64,000 bases of DNA from Cohnella caldifontis (GCF_029360585.1 NZ_JAQZSJ010000010.1:124001-188000); one strand, 5' to 3'. Shown: positions 7,913 through 16,521, counted from the first letter of the stretch. The notes: generated by a model not told the origin, from the letters alone. Numbers and translations are program-made.

Positions 7913-9754
7913 TTAAACGCCGGCTTCCACCATGCGGCGCTGCTTCTCGTACTTGTCGCGCTCGCCTTTGTTCAGCACCTTTTTGCGCAGGCGGATGCTC
8001 TTCGGCGTGATTTCGCAGTATTCGTCGTCGTTCAAATATTCCAGCGCTTCCTCCAGGGACATGAGGCGCGGCGTTTTCAGCCGGACCGTGTCTTCCTTGG
8101 TGGCGGAGCGCACGTTCGTCAGCGCTTTTTCCTTGCAGATGTTGACGATGATGTCGTTGTCGCGCGTATGCTCGCCCACGATCATGCCTTCGTACACCTC
8201 GGTGCCCGGCTCGAGGAACAGGATCCCGCGATCCTCGACGGACATCATGCCGTAGAAGGTCGACGTGCCGGACTCGCTCGAGATGAGCACGCCTTGGTGG
8301 CGTCCGCCGACTTGACCGCCGACGACGGGGCCGTAGCTGTCGAACGCGTGGTTCATGACGCCGTACCCTCTCGTCAGCGTAAGGAAATTCGTCCGGTAGC
8401 CGATAAGGCCGCGCGCCGGGATCAGGAACTCCAGCCGGACTTGCCCGTTGCCGTTGTTGAACATGTTGACCATCTCGGCTTTGCGCGTGCCGAGGCTTTC
8501 CATGACGGCCCCCATGCTGTCCTCCGGCACGTCGATCAACAAGCGTTCGATCGGCTCGCATTTGACGCCGTCCACTTCCTTGATGATGACTTCCGGCTTG
8601 GACACTTGGAGCTCATAGCCTTCGCGGCGCATGTTCTCGATCAGGATGCCGAGGTGAAGCTCGCCGCGGCCGCTGACGACGAACGCGTCGGGGCTGTCGG
8701 TTTCGTCCACGCGCAGGCTGACGTCGGTCTCGAGCTCCTTGAACAACCGCTCGCGCAGCTTGCGGGACGTGACCCATTTGCCTTCGCGTCCGGCGAACGG
8801 GCTGTTGTTGACGAGGAACGTCATCTGCAGCGTCGGTTCGTCGATTTTGAGCACCGGCAGCTGTTCCGGGTTCGCCGGGTCGGCTACGGTCTCCCCGATG
8901 TTGATGTCTTTAAGGCCTGCCAGCGCGACGATATCGCCGGCGGCGGCTTCTTCGGTCTCCAGCCGCTTCAACCCTTGGAAACCGAACAGCTTCTCGATCC
9001 GGGACTGGCGAACCTTGCCTTCGTGGTCCATGACGGCCACGGTCTGGCCTTGGCGGATGCGGCCGCGGTTCACGCGTCCGATCGCGATCCGGCCCAAATA
9101 TTCGTTATAGTCGAGCAACGTGACGAGGAATTGCAGCGGCTCGTCGGGATTTTCCTTCGGCGACGGGATGTGTTCGATGATCGTCTCGTAGAGCGGCTCC
9201 ATCGTGGTGCCGAGCACGTCCGGGTCGGTGCTGGCGATGCCGTTCAAGCCGGAGGCGTAGACGACCGGGAAATCGAGCTGCTCGTCGTTGGCTTCCAGTT
9301 CGATGAACAGCTCCAGCACTTCGTCGATCACTTCCGCGGGACGGGCGGCCGGACGGTCGATCTTGTTGACCACGACGACCGGCGTGAGGCCGTGCTGCAG
9401 CGCTTTGCGCAAAACGAACTTCGTCTGCGGCATGCAGCCTTCGAACGCGTCGACGACAAGCAGCACGCCGTCGACCATTTTCATGATGCGTTCGACTTCT
9501 CCGCCGAAATCGGCGTGTCCCGGGGTATCGACGATGTTGATCAAATAATCCTTGTAGTGGACGGCCGTGTTCTTCGCCAAAATCGTGATGCCGCGCTCCC
9601 GCTCCAGGTCGTTGGAGTCCATGGCCCTCTCCTGGACTTGCTCGTTCTCGCGGAACGCGCCGGATTGGCGCAGCAGTTGGTCTACCAGCGTCGTCTTCCC
9701 GTGGTCGACGTGGGCGATGATGGCGATATTGCGGATTTTCTCTCTTGGCAGCAT
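7913..9754 (-). CDS. typA: Ribosome-associated translational GTPase TypA/BipA
   Basis: A 613-residue GTPase of the EF-G/LepA class. The GTPase motifs are G1 [10 protein letters not shown] (about residue 15), [13 protein letters not shown] (switch I), [12 protein letters not shown] (G3) and [10 protein letters not shown] (G4). Domains II, III and V follow, with the TypA-specific C-terminal domain ([36 protein letters not shown]). TypA binds 70S ribosomes and aids assembly and stress or cold growth. Full length. It heads a probable operon with ylaH, the 98-aa gene and the LCP gene, and has a promoter about 200 bp upstream. Confidence 0.96.
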   Translation of the reverse strand: MLPREKIRNIAIIAHVDHGKTTLVDQLLRQSGAFRENEQVQERAMDSNDLERERGITILAKNTAVHYKDYLINIVDTPGHADFGGEVERIMKMVDGVLLVVDAFEGCMPQTKFVLRKALQHGLTPVVVVNKIDRPAARPAEVIDEVLELFIELEANDEQLDFPVVYASGLNGIASTDPDVLGTTMEPLYETIIEHIPSPKENPDEPLQFLVTLLDYNEYLGRIAIGRVNRGRIRQGQTVAVMDHEGKVRQSRIEKLFGFQGLKRLETEEAAAGDIVALAGLKDINIGETVADPANPEQLPVLKIDEPTLQMTFLVNNSPFAGREGKWVTSRKLRERLFKELETDVSLRVDETDSPDAFVVSGRGELHLGILIENMRREGYELQVSKPEVIIKEVDGVKCEPIERLLIDVPEDSMGAVMESLGTRKAEMVNMFNNGNGQVRLEFLIPARGLIGYRTNFLTLTRGYGVMNHAFDSYGPVVGGQVGGRHQGVLISSESGTSTFYGMMSVEDRGILFLEPGTEVYEGMIVGEHTRDNDIIVNICKEKALTNVRSATKEDTVRLKTPRLMSLEEALEYLNDDEYCEITPKSIRLRKKVLNKGERDKYEKQRRMVEAGV

Positions 9755-9959
9755 GGTTTTTCGAATTCCTCTCCTTGTGGTTTCTGGTCTCTATTTCGGT
9801 TATATCGTGAATCCCATACGGGTTATGGCCAATGTCGGATCGCACGCGAGCGGCGCCGTTTGAACAGGAAAACGTCGACCGGGGCCGACGTTTGGAGGCG
9901 TTTCGCGAATTCGACCACCTGAGCGCGACCGTTGTCGCATCATGGTCGACATCCCTTCT

Positions 9960-9987
9960 ATTATACGCTAGTGCGCAGCAAAAGCAA
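9960..9987 (-). promoter_or_regulatory. SigA-type promoter for typA
   Basis: On the minus strand TTGCTT (9987-9982), 16 bp, then TATAAT (9965-9960). It implies a leader of roughly 195 nt before typA, containing an 8-bp hairpin at 9870-9893 (arms AAACGTCG and CGACGTTT). No protein gene is seen between the promoter and typA. Confidence 0.6.
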
Positions 9988-10034
9988 ACCATTTATGCTT
10001 ATGCGAGCCCTTATCCGTTAAATGGCGCCCGGCT

Positions 10035-10555
10035 CATACATCGGTCTCACTGACTTAATGCCCTCAAAACTGGCGCCTGCACGGCCATTACGTCGGTCTC
10101 GCCGACTTAATGCCCTCGAACCAGGCACTTATCCTACTGTTAAGCTTGCCCCGCAGGCTTAATGCTCTCGAACCTGACGTTTGTCCACCGTTAAGCTTGC
10201 CGCAAAGGCTTAATGCCCTCGAATCAGACGTTTGTCCTACCGTTAAGGTTGCCCCACAGGCTTAATGCCCTTGAAACAGACGTTTATCCCACCGTTAAGC
10301 TTGCCCCGCAGGCTTAATGCTCTCGAACCTGACGTTTATCTCACCGTTAAGCTTGCCCCGCAGGCTTAATGCCCTTGAATCAGACGTTTATCCCACCGTT
10401 AAGCTTGCCCCGCAGGCTTAATGCCCTCGAATCAGACGTTTATCCCACCGTTAAGCTTGCCACGCGGGCTTAATGCTCTCTAATCAGACATTTGCCCCGC
10501 CGTTAAGCTTGCCACACAGGCTTAATGCTCTCGAACCTGACGTTTGCCCCACCCT
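10035..10555. repeat. Array A: ten tandem 52-bp hairpin repeats
   Basis: Ten copies begin at 10035, 10087, 10139, 10190, 10242, 10294, 10346, 10398, 10450 and 10502: spacing 52 bp throughout except one step of 51. Each has an imperfect palindrome; the main form has arms TTAAGCTTGC and GCAGGCTTAA (one T-G wobble) around CCC, followed by a spacer like TGCCCTCGAATCAGACG. The first two copies instead carry the GTCGG/CCGACTTAA stem seen in array B at 52.3 kb. The array fills the gap between typA and the next gene; there is no open reading frame of note in it. No transposase is nearby. Confidence 0.9.
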
Positions 10556-10562
10556 GCGCTGC

Positions 10563-11435
10563 TCATAACGGAAGACGGAATGCCTTTTCAGCCAAAAGAT
10601 ACTGGCGAAAACGATGTACGCCTTCTCCGCCAGGGAGCAATAATTCCTTATCTAGTAAAGATCTGAGTACCTTTGTTCCAAACGTCCTGCCGCAGCCTAA
10701 ACAAAATTGCACATCCGCAGGTTTCAACGGCCTGAGGAGACGTTTCCCATATCGAAGGACTTCCCTTTCATACACATTCAGCTCGGAATACAATTGGTTC
10801 CAGCCATATCCGGCATAACGGCCGATCAGCTCGGCGAACGAGCTTTGGCACTCATCCGGTTTTCCCTCCAATTCATCTCGGCTGAAGGGAGTATACATAT
10901 ATCCGTACGAAGCAATCGTGCGCACCTTCCGCTTCTCGAACGCAAATCGCTCTCTCGAAATGTTCTGGGCATGGACGGCAAACCCCTCGGATTCCAAGGC
11001 CAGCCCGGCACGCGTCTCAAGCCCGTCGATATAAACTTTGATCCCCGACCTGCTGACCAATTCGAACTCCAGGATGATGCTTTCCAGGGACTTCAAAACC
11101 GGCCAAACGGTGACTTGCAGCATCTGTTTGGTCGAGGACAAGTCACGGCATAGCATTTCCAGTCTTTGTCCGGTTGCCGCCTGCTTTTGAGCTTCAAGCA
11201 AACGATTGAATTCGCGTTCAAACGCGTCACTGCTTCGTTGCAACTTTATCTCCTTCATCTCCTTCATCTCCTTCATCTCCTTTATCTCCTTCATCTCCTT
11301 CATCTCCTTCATCTCCTTCACTTCCTTCATCTCCTTCATCTCCTTCATCTCCTTTATCTCCTTTATCTCCTTCATCTCCTTCATCTCGCATGCCCCATGT
11401 CCCATGTTCCTTATAAGCGCCATCCCTCTCTCCAT
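10563..11435 (-). CDS. Conserved hypothetical protein with (Met/Ile-Lys-Glu)n N-terminus
   Basis: About 290 residues if translation starts at the ATG at 11435; other in-frame starts exist at 11516 and 11423 and in most units of the repeat. Layout: short leader, about 16 tandem three-residue units (MKE, IKE, one VKE), a helical region (LLEAQKQAATGQRLEMLCRD), an alpha/beta core (IKVYIDGLETRAGLALESEG, SRERFAFEKRKVRTIASYGY), and a helix-turn-helix-like C-terminus with two close cysteines (CLGCGRTFGTKVLRSLLDKE). I do not recognise a named family; DNA binding is a guess from the last region. The 3' end abuts array A. Confidence 0.55.
   Translation of the reverse strand: MERGMALIRNMGHGACEMKEMKEIKEIKEMKEMKEMKEVKEMKEMKEMKEIKEMKEMKEMKEIKLQRSSDAFEREFNRLLEAQKQAATGQRLEMLCRDLSSTKQMLQVTVWPVLKSLESIILEFELVSRSGIKVYIDGLETRAGLALESEGFAVHAQNISRERFAFEKRKVRTIASYGYMYTPFSRDELEGKPDECQSSFAELIGRYAGYGWNQLYSELNVYEREVLRYGKRLLRPLKPADVQFCLGCGRTFGTKVLRSLLDKELLLPGGEGVHRFRQYLLAEKAFRLPL
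11245..11384 (-). repeat. 9-bp minisatellite, unit ATGAAGGAG, inside a gene
   Basis: About 15.5 near-perfect copies of ATGAAGGAG (minus strand), with ATAAAGGAG and one GTG variant. Nine bases keep the frame and give MKE/IKE repeats. Each unit contains a ribosome-binding core (AAGGAG) and a start codon, so the tract is also a row of possible in-frame translation starts 9 nt apart. Confidence 0.9.
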
Positions 11436-11647
11436 TCCCGCTACCTCAATGTTCGAATGTTCCCCCCCTACCTCTGGACCTTTTCCCGATCCCAACACTC
11501 CTTTCTTCGCGCACACGCCAACGATAAATCCCCAAAAGTGACGCTGGGCGCTGCTGCTAAATCCGAATAATCGGAAGTCCCCGGAAAGAAAGTAATCCCA
11601 TGCACTTTAAGGCTGTTGTCCGTACATGTCGAGAAAGCCGGGGGAGC

Positions 11648-11685
11648 AAAAAACGCCGCCCGCTTCCCGAAGGAAACGGACGGCG
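11648..11685 (-). terminator. Intrinsic terminator after the LiaI/DUF5668-like gene
   Basis: On the minus strand a 14-bp stem (CGCCGTCCGTTTCC with GGAAGCGGGCGGCG) closed by a TTCG tetraloop and followed by six T. The two mismatches on the plus strand become G-U pairs in the minus-strand RNA, showing the direction. The remainder of the 306-bp gap 11436-11741 holds nothing else I can identify. Confidence 0.88.
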
Positions 11686-11741
11686 TGTGCTTCACGGCCG
11701 ATCCACTACAGTATGGGATTAGAGATTCCGAACGGGTGATT

Positions 11742-12224
11742 TCACCAAATCCGCGGACGGCGCAGCACGAGCCAGGCCCCGAAAGCGATCAGCACGGCGG
11801 CCAGCAGGTACACGCCCCAGGTCCAAAGCAGCGTCATCCCGAACAGAATGATCGAAATCGCGGCCAGCCCGACCGATGCGGTCCAGACCATCTGCGAGCG
11901 GGAATAGCCGAATATGTAATACTCGTACAGTCCGACGGCCACCGCGAACAGAAAAAACGGCCACAAATATTTCATCAGGTTCCAACCGAACCAGTTGCCG
12001 ATCAGCAGGATGACGGAGACGACCGTCAAAATACCCGCCGGAACGAGCGCGACCGAAGGGACCATCCGCCCGAAGTACAACACATGCAGCAACACGCCCG
12101 GAATCAGGATGAACAAGGGCCAAAATACGTTGCCGATAAATGCGAAAACGCCCAATTTGCCAAGCAGAATGACCAATCCCGCGGCCAACACCAAAACGCC
12201 GACGGCGGCGGATTGCTTGTTCAC
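11742..12224 (-). CDS. Small integral membrane protein (LiaI/LiaF-like TM region)
   Basis: A 160-residue protein that is almost all membrane segments: about five hydrophobic helices (AAVGVLVLAAGLVILLG; FWPLFILIPGVLLHVLYF; ALVPAGILTVVSVILLI; YLWPFFLFAVAVGLYEYY; ASVGLAAISIILFGM) and a final one ending LVLRRPRIW. This pattern resembles the LiaF/DUF5668 transmembrane domain. GTG at 12224 is chosen because GGGGGAA lies just upstream; the longer open frame has no ribosome site. The function is unknown; it may be an envelope-stress accessory. Confidence 0.65.
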   Translation of the reverse strand: MNKQSAAVGVLVLAAGLVILLGKLGVFAFIGNVFWPLFILIPGVLLHVLYFGRMVPSVALVPAGILTVVSVILLIGNWFGWNLMKYLWPFFLFAVAVGLYEYYIFGYSRSQMVWTASVGLAAISIILFGMTLLWTWGVYLLAAVLIAFGAWLVLRRPRIW

Positions 12225-12382
12225 GACGGTTCCCCCACTTCCATGGACAGACTCTCTGACGGCATGAACCTGTGTCGGTTTATGACATCTTTTTTCTTTA
12301 GTGTAATGGAAGTTCGGGGAAAAAACCAGAGAGAGCCTCGAATCCTTCCAACCCAATCCCGGATTCCGCGATTTTGCCCGGG

Positions 12383-13060
12383 TTACGCGCGTGGGCGGAT
12401 ATGTTTCCTCGTCCATAATGCCGCCGCAAGGAGCAGGGCCGCGGCCGCATAGGGCAGCGCTTTTTCCACGTCTTCCGCGAGAACCGGCAGCATATTGCGC
12501 AATCCTTTGTCATGGAGCATCATCTCGCCTGCGGTATAGGCCAGCAGAGCCCCGCCCGCGTAAGAAAGACCGGGCAGACGGTCCAGCATCCGCATGATGA
12601 AGGAGCTCCCCCAAATGATGATGGGAATGCTCATGACGATCCCGACGACCAGCATGCCGACGTCCCCGTCGGCGACGGCCGCCACCGCCAGCACGTTATC
12701 CAGGCTCATGACGAAATCGGCCGCCACGATCGTCCAGACCGCCCCCGCCAAGCTGACCGCGGAACGCGTCCGAGTTTCGTCCTCGTCGTGCTTGTCGAGA
12801 ATCAGCTTATAGGCAATCCCGAACAGCATCAGCGCTCCCGCCGTTTGAAGAAACGGGATGCCGAGCAGCGCCACCGCGCCGACCGTCAGCACGCACCTCA
12901 GAATCACGGCTGCAGCCGCCCCCCACCATATCGCCGCCTGACGCTGCCGATACGGCAGCTTGCGCGCGGCCATGGCGATGACGACGGCGTTATCTCCGCT
13001 GAGCAGAAGGTTGATCAAGGCGATTTCCAGAAAAACGAACAGCCGATCCAAAAGCTCCAC
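12383..13060 (-). CDS. TerC/YjbE-family integral membrane protein, copy 1
   Basis: A 225-residue TerC-family protein with about seven membrane helices. The family motifs INLLLSGDNAVVIAMAAR (N-terminal) and FVMSLDNVLAVAAVADGD (middle) hold the two conserved acidic residues inside the membrane that are thought to bind a cation. Relatives export Mn2+ at the Sec translocon to metallate secreted enzymes. GTG at 13060 follows GGGAGGGGGTGTCC. It is divergent from a second TerC gene at 13254, separated by 193 bp with strong hairpins. Confidence 0.85.
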   Translation of the reverse strand: MELLDRLFVFLEIALINLLLSGDNAVVIAMAARKLPYRQRQAAIWWGAAAAVILRCVLTVGAVALLGIPFLQTAGALMLFGIAYKLILDKHDEDETRTRSAVSLAGAVWTIVAADFVMSLDNVLAVAAVADGDVGMLVVGIVMSIPIIIWGSSFIMRMLDRLPGLSYAGGALLAYTAGEMMLHDKGLRNMLPVLAEDVEKALPYAAAALLLAAALWTRKHIRPRA

Positions 13061-13176
13061 GCGGACACCCCCTCCCATGAGATGTATGTACAAGCCGCAT
13101 GGGATATGCGGAACCCTCGGCAAGAAAATTGAATCCTTCCGGCGTTCCGGACGTATAACTTTCCGTACAGGCAAGA

Positions 13177-13234
13177 GGGAGTTTGACTGCCGTCAAACTC
13201 CCGAAACGGGAGAGTTTGGCTCCGCCGAACTCCC
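13177..13234 (+). promoter_or_regulatory. Paired hairpins in the leader of the second terC gene
   Basis: Hairpin 1: GGGAGTTTGAC, loop TGCC, GTCAAACTCCC (perfect 11 bp). Hairpin 2: GAGTTTGGC, loop TCC, GCCGAACTC (9 bp, one T-G wobble), preceded by GGGA. The 3' arm of the first could also pair with the 5' arm of the second, so alternative folds are possible. The second ends 8 bp before the GGGGGAA ribosome site. No match to the yybP-ykoY Mn2+ riboswitch core was visible. Confidence 0.55.
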
Positions 13235-13253
13235 TATTACAGGGGGAACGATA

Positions 13254-14006
13254 GTGGAATGGGTAACTGATTTCGTTGCCGAGCTGGGGACGCTTCATTT
13301 CTGGTCTTCCCTGCTTACGATCGTGTTCATCGACTTGCTGCTGGCAGGCGACAACGCCATCGTGATCGGCCTCGCGGCAAGGAACTTACCGAAAGAATCG
13401 CAAAAAAAGGCGATCATGCTGGGCACCGTCGGGGCGGTCGGCATCCGGGTGATCGCTACGGTGGTCGTCGTCTGGCTGCTCAAAATCCCGTTCCTGCTCG
13501 CCATCGGCGGCGTCGTGCTGCTATGGATCGCGTACAAGCTGCTCGTCCAAGAGGATAAGCACGAGGACGTCAAACCCGCCGCCACGCTGATGGCCTCCAT
13601 CCGGACCATCGTCATCGCGGACGCGGCCATGGGCCTCGACAACGTCATCGCGGTAGCCGGAGCCGCCCACGGCAGCATCGAACTCGTCGTGCTGGGATTG
13701 CTGGTCAGCATTCCCATCGTCGTATGGGGCAGCACATTGTTCATTAAGATCATCGACCGTTACGCCTGGATCATCTATATCGGATCCGGCGTGCTGGCAT
13801 ACACCGCCGCCAAAATGATCACGCACGAAAAACGGTTCGAGGAATGGTTCGGCGGCAATCCCGCGCTGACTTGGACCTTCTACGCCGCGATGGTGGTGAT
13901 CGTGCTCGCGGCTGGCTATTGGACGAACGCGGTCAAATCGCGCCGCTCCCAAGCAGCCCGGCAAGCGGCACGCGACCGCGAGCAAAGCGGGGAGCAGGCG
14001 CTCTAA
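13254..14006 (+). CDS. TerC/YjbE-family integral membrane protein, copy 2
   Basis: A 250-residue paralogue of the divergent TerC gene: FIDLLLAGDNAIVIGLAARN and IADAAMGLDNVIAVAGAAHG carry the two intramembrane Asp motifs; about seven helices, then a basic tail (KSRRSQAARQAARDREQSGE). Probable Mn2+/cation exporter. GTG at 13254 with AGGGGGAACG upstream. The last codons belong to a 45-bp direct duplication whose second copy forms the terminator. Having two divergent TerC genes suggests either dosage or different metal triggers. Confidence 0.85.
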   Translation: MEWVTDFVAELGTLHFWSSLLTIVFIDLLLAGDNAIVIGLAARNLPKESQKKAIMLGTVGAVGIRVIATVVVVWLLKIPFLLAIGGVVLLWIAYKLLVQEDKHEDVKPAATLMASIRTIVIADAAMGLDNVIAVAGAAHGSIELVVLGLLVSIPIVVWGSTLFIKIIDRYAWIIYIGSGVLAYTAAKMITHEKRFEEWFGGNPALTWTFYAAMVVIVLAAGYWTNAVKSRRSQAARQAARDREQSGEQAL

Positions 14007-14055
14007 TACGCGGGACGCGACCGCGAAAAAAGCGGGAAGCAGGCGCTCTAGTACG
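13970..14055. repeat. 45-bp direct duplication at the terC tail
   Basis: Two copies begin at 13970 and 14015 with ACGCGACCGCGA and run through AGCAGGCGCTCTA. Copy 1 encodes the last codons and the stop of the TerC protein; copy 2, slightly changed (AAAAAAGCGGGAAG), supplies the left arm of the terminator. Confidence 0.8.
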
Positions 14056-14070
14056 CCTGCTTCCCGCTTT
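14029..14070 (+). terminator. Terminator with a perfect 17-bp stem
   Basis: AAAGCGGGAAGCAGGCG pairs perfectly with CGCCTGCTTCCCGCTTT around an 8-nt loop; the plus side continues CTATTTCT and the minus side has AAAA, so it can serve both terC and, on the other strand, the end of thiI. Confidence 0.88.
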
Positions 14071-14076
14071 CTATTT

Positions 14077-15303
14077 CTAAAACCAGCTGTCTTCCTTCGC
14101 CTTCTCCGCAGGCGCATCCGAACGGCTCGTTTCCGTCAGCGTCAGCATTTCGGTCCCTTGGACCGCTTCCTCGACGAGCCGGTCAAGCTCTTGCCCGAAC
14201 TGCGCCTCCACCCGCTCGATGATCCGGAGATTCGGGTTCGTCGCCGGCGACTTCGGCACGAACAGCGTGCAGCAATCCTCGTAAGGCAGAATCGAAGTTC
14301 CGTACGTGCCGATCCTCTCGGCGATCCGGATGATCTCCAGCTTATCCATCATGACCAGCGGGCGCAGCAGCGGCAAATCGGTCGTCCGCCCGATCACGTT
14401 CATGCTGCCGAGCGTTTGGCTGGCGACCTGCCCCAGACTGTCCCCGGTCACGATCGCGAGCGCTCCCCGGCGCTCCGCCAGCTTCTCCGCGATGCGCAGC
14501 ATGCTCCTGCGCATCAGCGTAATGATCAAGTGCTCCTGTCCGCTCTGCGCCAATTTGGTCTGCAGCTCCGTAAACGGCACCAGATGAAGGCGGATCGTCC
14601 CTCCGTAATACGCCAGCCGCTGGGCCAGCGTAACGACCTTCTCCTTAGCCTGTTCGCTGGTGAACGGATAGCTGTGGAAATGGACGGCCTCGATTTCGAG
14701 TCCTTTGCGCATCGACATCCACCCGGCCACCGGGCTGTCGATGCCTCCGGAGAGCAGCAGCATCGCCTTGCCGTTCATCCCCAGCGGAAATCCGCCGGCG
14801 CCCTCCTCCGCCGAGGCGTACACGTACGTGCCTTCGGGCTGGATTTCGACTTTCAGCTCGACGTCCGGATGGTGCACGTCGACTTTCAATTCGGGCGTGT
14901 TACGCAGTACGTGCGCACCGACCAGATGGTTCATTTCCTGCGAATCGTGGGGGTACGCTTTCCACGCCCGCCGAACCGTCATTTTGAACGTACGGGGCGT
15001 CGGATCCATGTTCCGGATTGCCTGCAGCGCGGTTTCCCGGATCTCCTGCAGCTCGTGGCCGCACCGGATGACCCGGCTGAACGAAGCGATGCCGAACACG
15101 TCCTTGAGCCGAAACGCGATTTCCTCATACGGCTCGCCGTTTAATTCCACGTACAGACGTCCGAACGTTTTGCGGTAGGCGAGGGCCGGATACGCCGCCA
15201 AAGCCTGCTTGACCTGACGAACCATCAAGTCTTCGAATCGTCCGCGGTTGCGGCCCTTGATCGTCAATTCCCCGAAACGGACCAAAATCCAATCGTCTCT
15301 CAT
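14077..15303 (-). CDS. thiI: tRNA 4-thiouridine synthase ThiI
   Basis: A 408-residue enzyme: N-terminal ferredoxin-like and THUMP domains (to about residue 165), then the adenylating PP-loop domain with LLSGGIDSPVAGW (about residue 185). There is no C-terminal rhodanese domain, as in Bacillus-type ThiI. It activates U8 of tRNA with ATP and receives sulfur from a cysteine desulfurase. The ATG at 15303 overlaps the stop of the desulfurase gene by 4 nt, giving a coupled desulfurase-thiI pair like B. subtilis nifZ-thiI. The longer open frame upstream is desulfurase shadow. Confidence 0.95.
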   Translation of the reverse strand: MRDDWILVRFGELTIKGRNRGRFEDLMVRQVKQALAAYPALAYRKTFGRLYVELNGEPYEEIAFRLKDVFGIASFSRVIRCGHELQEIRETALQAIRNMDPTPRTFKMTVRRAWKAYPHDSQEMNHLVGAHVLRNTPELKVDVHHPDVELKVEIQPEGTYVYASAEEGAGGFPLGMNGKAMLLLSGGIDSPVAGWMSMRKGLEIEAVHFHSYPFTSEQAKEKVVTLAQRLAYYGGTIRLHLVPFTELQTKLAQSGQEHLIITLMRRSMLRIAEKLAERRGALAIVTGDSLGQVASQTLGSMNVIGRTTDLPLLRPLVMMDKLEIIRIAERIGTYGTSILPYEDCCTLFVPKSPATNPNLRIIERVEAQFGQELDRLVEEAVQGTEMLTLTETSRSDAPAEKAKEDSWF

Positions 15304-16469
15304 CCCCGGCTCCTTTCGAGCGGCTTCAGCTCGCCGACCGCCGATCGAATCCGCTCGGCCAAGGCATCGATGTCCCGCTCTCCGTGCTCGTCCCCGAAGC
15401 TGATCCGGATGCTCCCCGAAGCCCGTTCCGCTCCGAGTCCCATCGCGGAAAGCACCCGGCTCGGCTGCAGGCTCTTGGAGGAGCACGCCGATTGGGTCGA
15501 GACGAACACGCCGTGTTTCTCCAGCATGTGCACGAGAACTTCGGGCCGCATGCCCGGGTAGGACACGTTGACGACATGGGGCGCCGTCCGCTCTTCCTCG
15601 TCGGGTCCGAATCCGTTCAGTACCAGCTCCGGCACCCGCGCCAATTCGGCCAGCAGCTTACGGCGAAGGCCGAACATCCGCGTCCGGCGTTCCGCCAAAC
15701 TTTCCGTCGCCAGGCGAAACGCTTGAGCCATGCCGACGATGCCGGGCACGTTGTACGTACCGCCGCGCCTTCCTTGCTCTTGGGAGCCTCCGGCCAGCAG
15801 CGGCGCCAAATCAAGCCCTTCCCGGACGAGCAGGAAGCCGACGCCTTTGGGGCCGCGGAACTTGTGGGCGGACCCGCTGTACAGATCGACGCCCCATTCG
15901 CGGAAGCCGAGCGGCAATTTGCCGATGGCTTGGACTCCGTCCACGTGAAAGCGCACGTGCGGGTAACGGGACAACGCCGCGCCGATTTCCCGGATCGGCT
16001 GCACGGTTCCGGTCTCGTTGTTCACGTGCATGACGCTGACCAGCGCCGTATCGTCCCGCACCGCGGACGCGACGTCTTGGACGCTCACCCTCCCCCGTTC
16101 GTCGACGGGAATCCAGGTGACGTCCACGCCGGACTCCTCCAGCTGCTTGGCGGCGCGGTACACGGAGGCGTGTTCCACCGTGCTTACGATCATGTGGCGG
16201 GCCGTTCGGCCGAGCCGGGACCAAATTCCTTTCAGCGCCAGATTGTTGCTCTCGGTTCCCCCGGACGTGAACAGCACTTCGCCGGGTTTGGCGCCGAAGC
16301 CATCCGCGATCGTCGATCGCGCGCGCTCCACCAGTTTCATCGCCTCGGTCCCCGCGCGATGCAGCGAGGACGCGTTCGCGTAGTGCAGCTTCATGACCTC
16401 GTAAACCGTATCCGCCACCTTCGGGTGCACCGGGGTGGACGCGCAATGGTCGAAATACAGCATTTCCAT
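15300..16469 (-). CDS. nifZ: Cysteine desulfurase (NifS/IscS family) partner of ThiI
   Basis: A 389-residue PLP enzyme of fold type I. Motifs: YFDHCASTPVHP at the N-terminus, SGGTESNNLALKG, FHVDGVQAIGKLP, the PLP lysine in GSAHKFRGPKG, and the catalytic cysteine in STQSACSSKS (about residue 325). It takes sulfur from L-cysteine and hands it to ThiI. ATG at 16469 (MEMLYFD) has GAGGATTCATC before it. The ATGA overlap with thiI and the same pair in B. subtilis support the symbol; other cysteine desulfurases may exist elsewhere. Confidence 0.92.
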   Translation of the reverse strand: MEMLYFDHCASTPVHPKVADTVYEVMKLHYANASSLHRAGTEAMKLVERARSTIADGFGAKPGEVLFTSGGTESNNLALKGIWSRLGRTARHMIVSTVEHASVYRAAKQLEESGVDVTWIPVDERGRVSVQDVASAVRDDTALVSVMHVNNETGTVQPIREIGAALSRYPHVRFHVDGVQAIGKLPLGFREWGVDLYSGSAHKFRGPKGVGFLLVREGLDLAPLLAGGSQEQGRRGGTYNVPGIVGMAQAFRLATESLAERRTRMFGLRRKLLAELARVPELVLNGFGPDEEERTAPHVVNVSYPGMRPEVLVHMLEKHGVFVSTQSACSSKSLQPSRVLSAMGLGAERASGSIRISFGDEHGERDIDALAERIRSAVGELKPLERSRG

Positions 16470-16500
16470 GATGAATCCTCCAGCCTTATTCAAACAAAAC

Positions 16501-16521
16501 GGGGCGCACGAAAGTGCGCCC
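16501..16521 (-). terminator. Terminator after the lytic transglycosylase gene
   Basis: Minus-strand stem GGGCGCAC / GTGCGCCC with a 4-nt loop followed by CGTTTTGTTTG. It separates the transglycosylase from the desulfurase-thiI operon. Confidence 0.75.

Noticed and set aside
7313..9922. 869-residue open frame on the plus strand
   Set aside because: It is the antisense of ylaH and typA; its His/Asp/Arg/Val-rich composition is typical of a reverse-complement shadow of a GC-rich gene.
9755..10034. Small RNA gene before typA
   Set aside because: An 8-bp hairpin is present, but this is just the typA leader; there is no independent promoter and terminator pair.
10035..10555. Possible CRISPR array
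   Set aside because: The whole 52-bp unit is repeated; there are no unique spacers, and no cas genes are near.
13085..13253. yybP-ykoY manganese riboswitch before terC
   Set aside because: I could not find the conserved core; only the two plain hairpins are clear.
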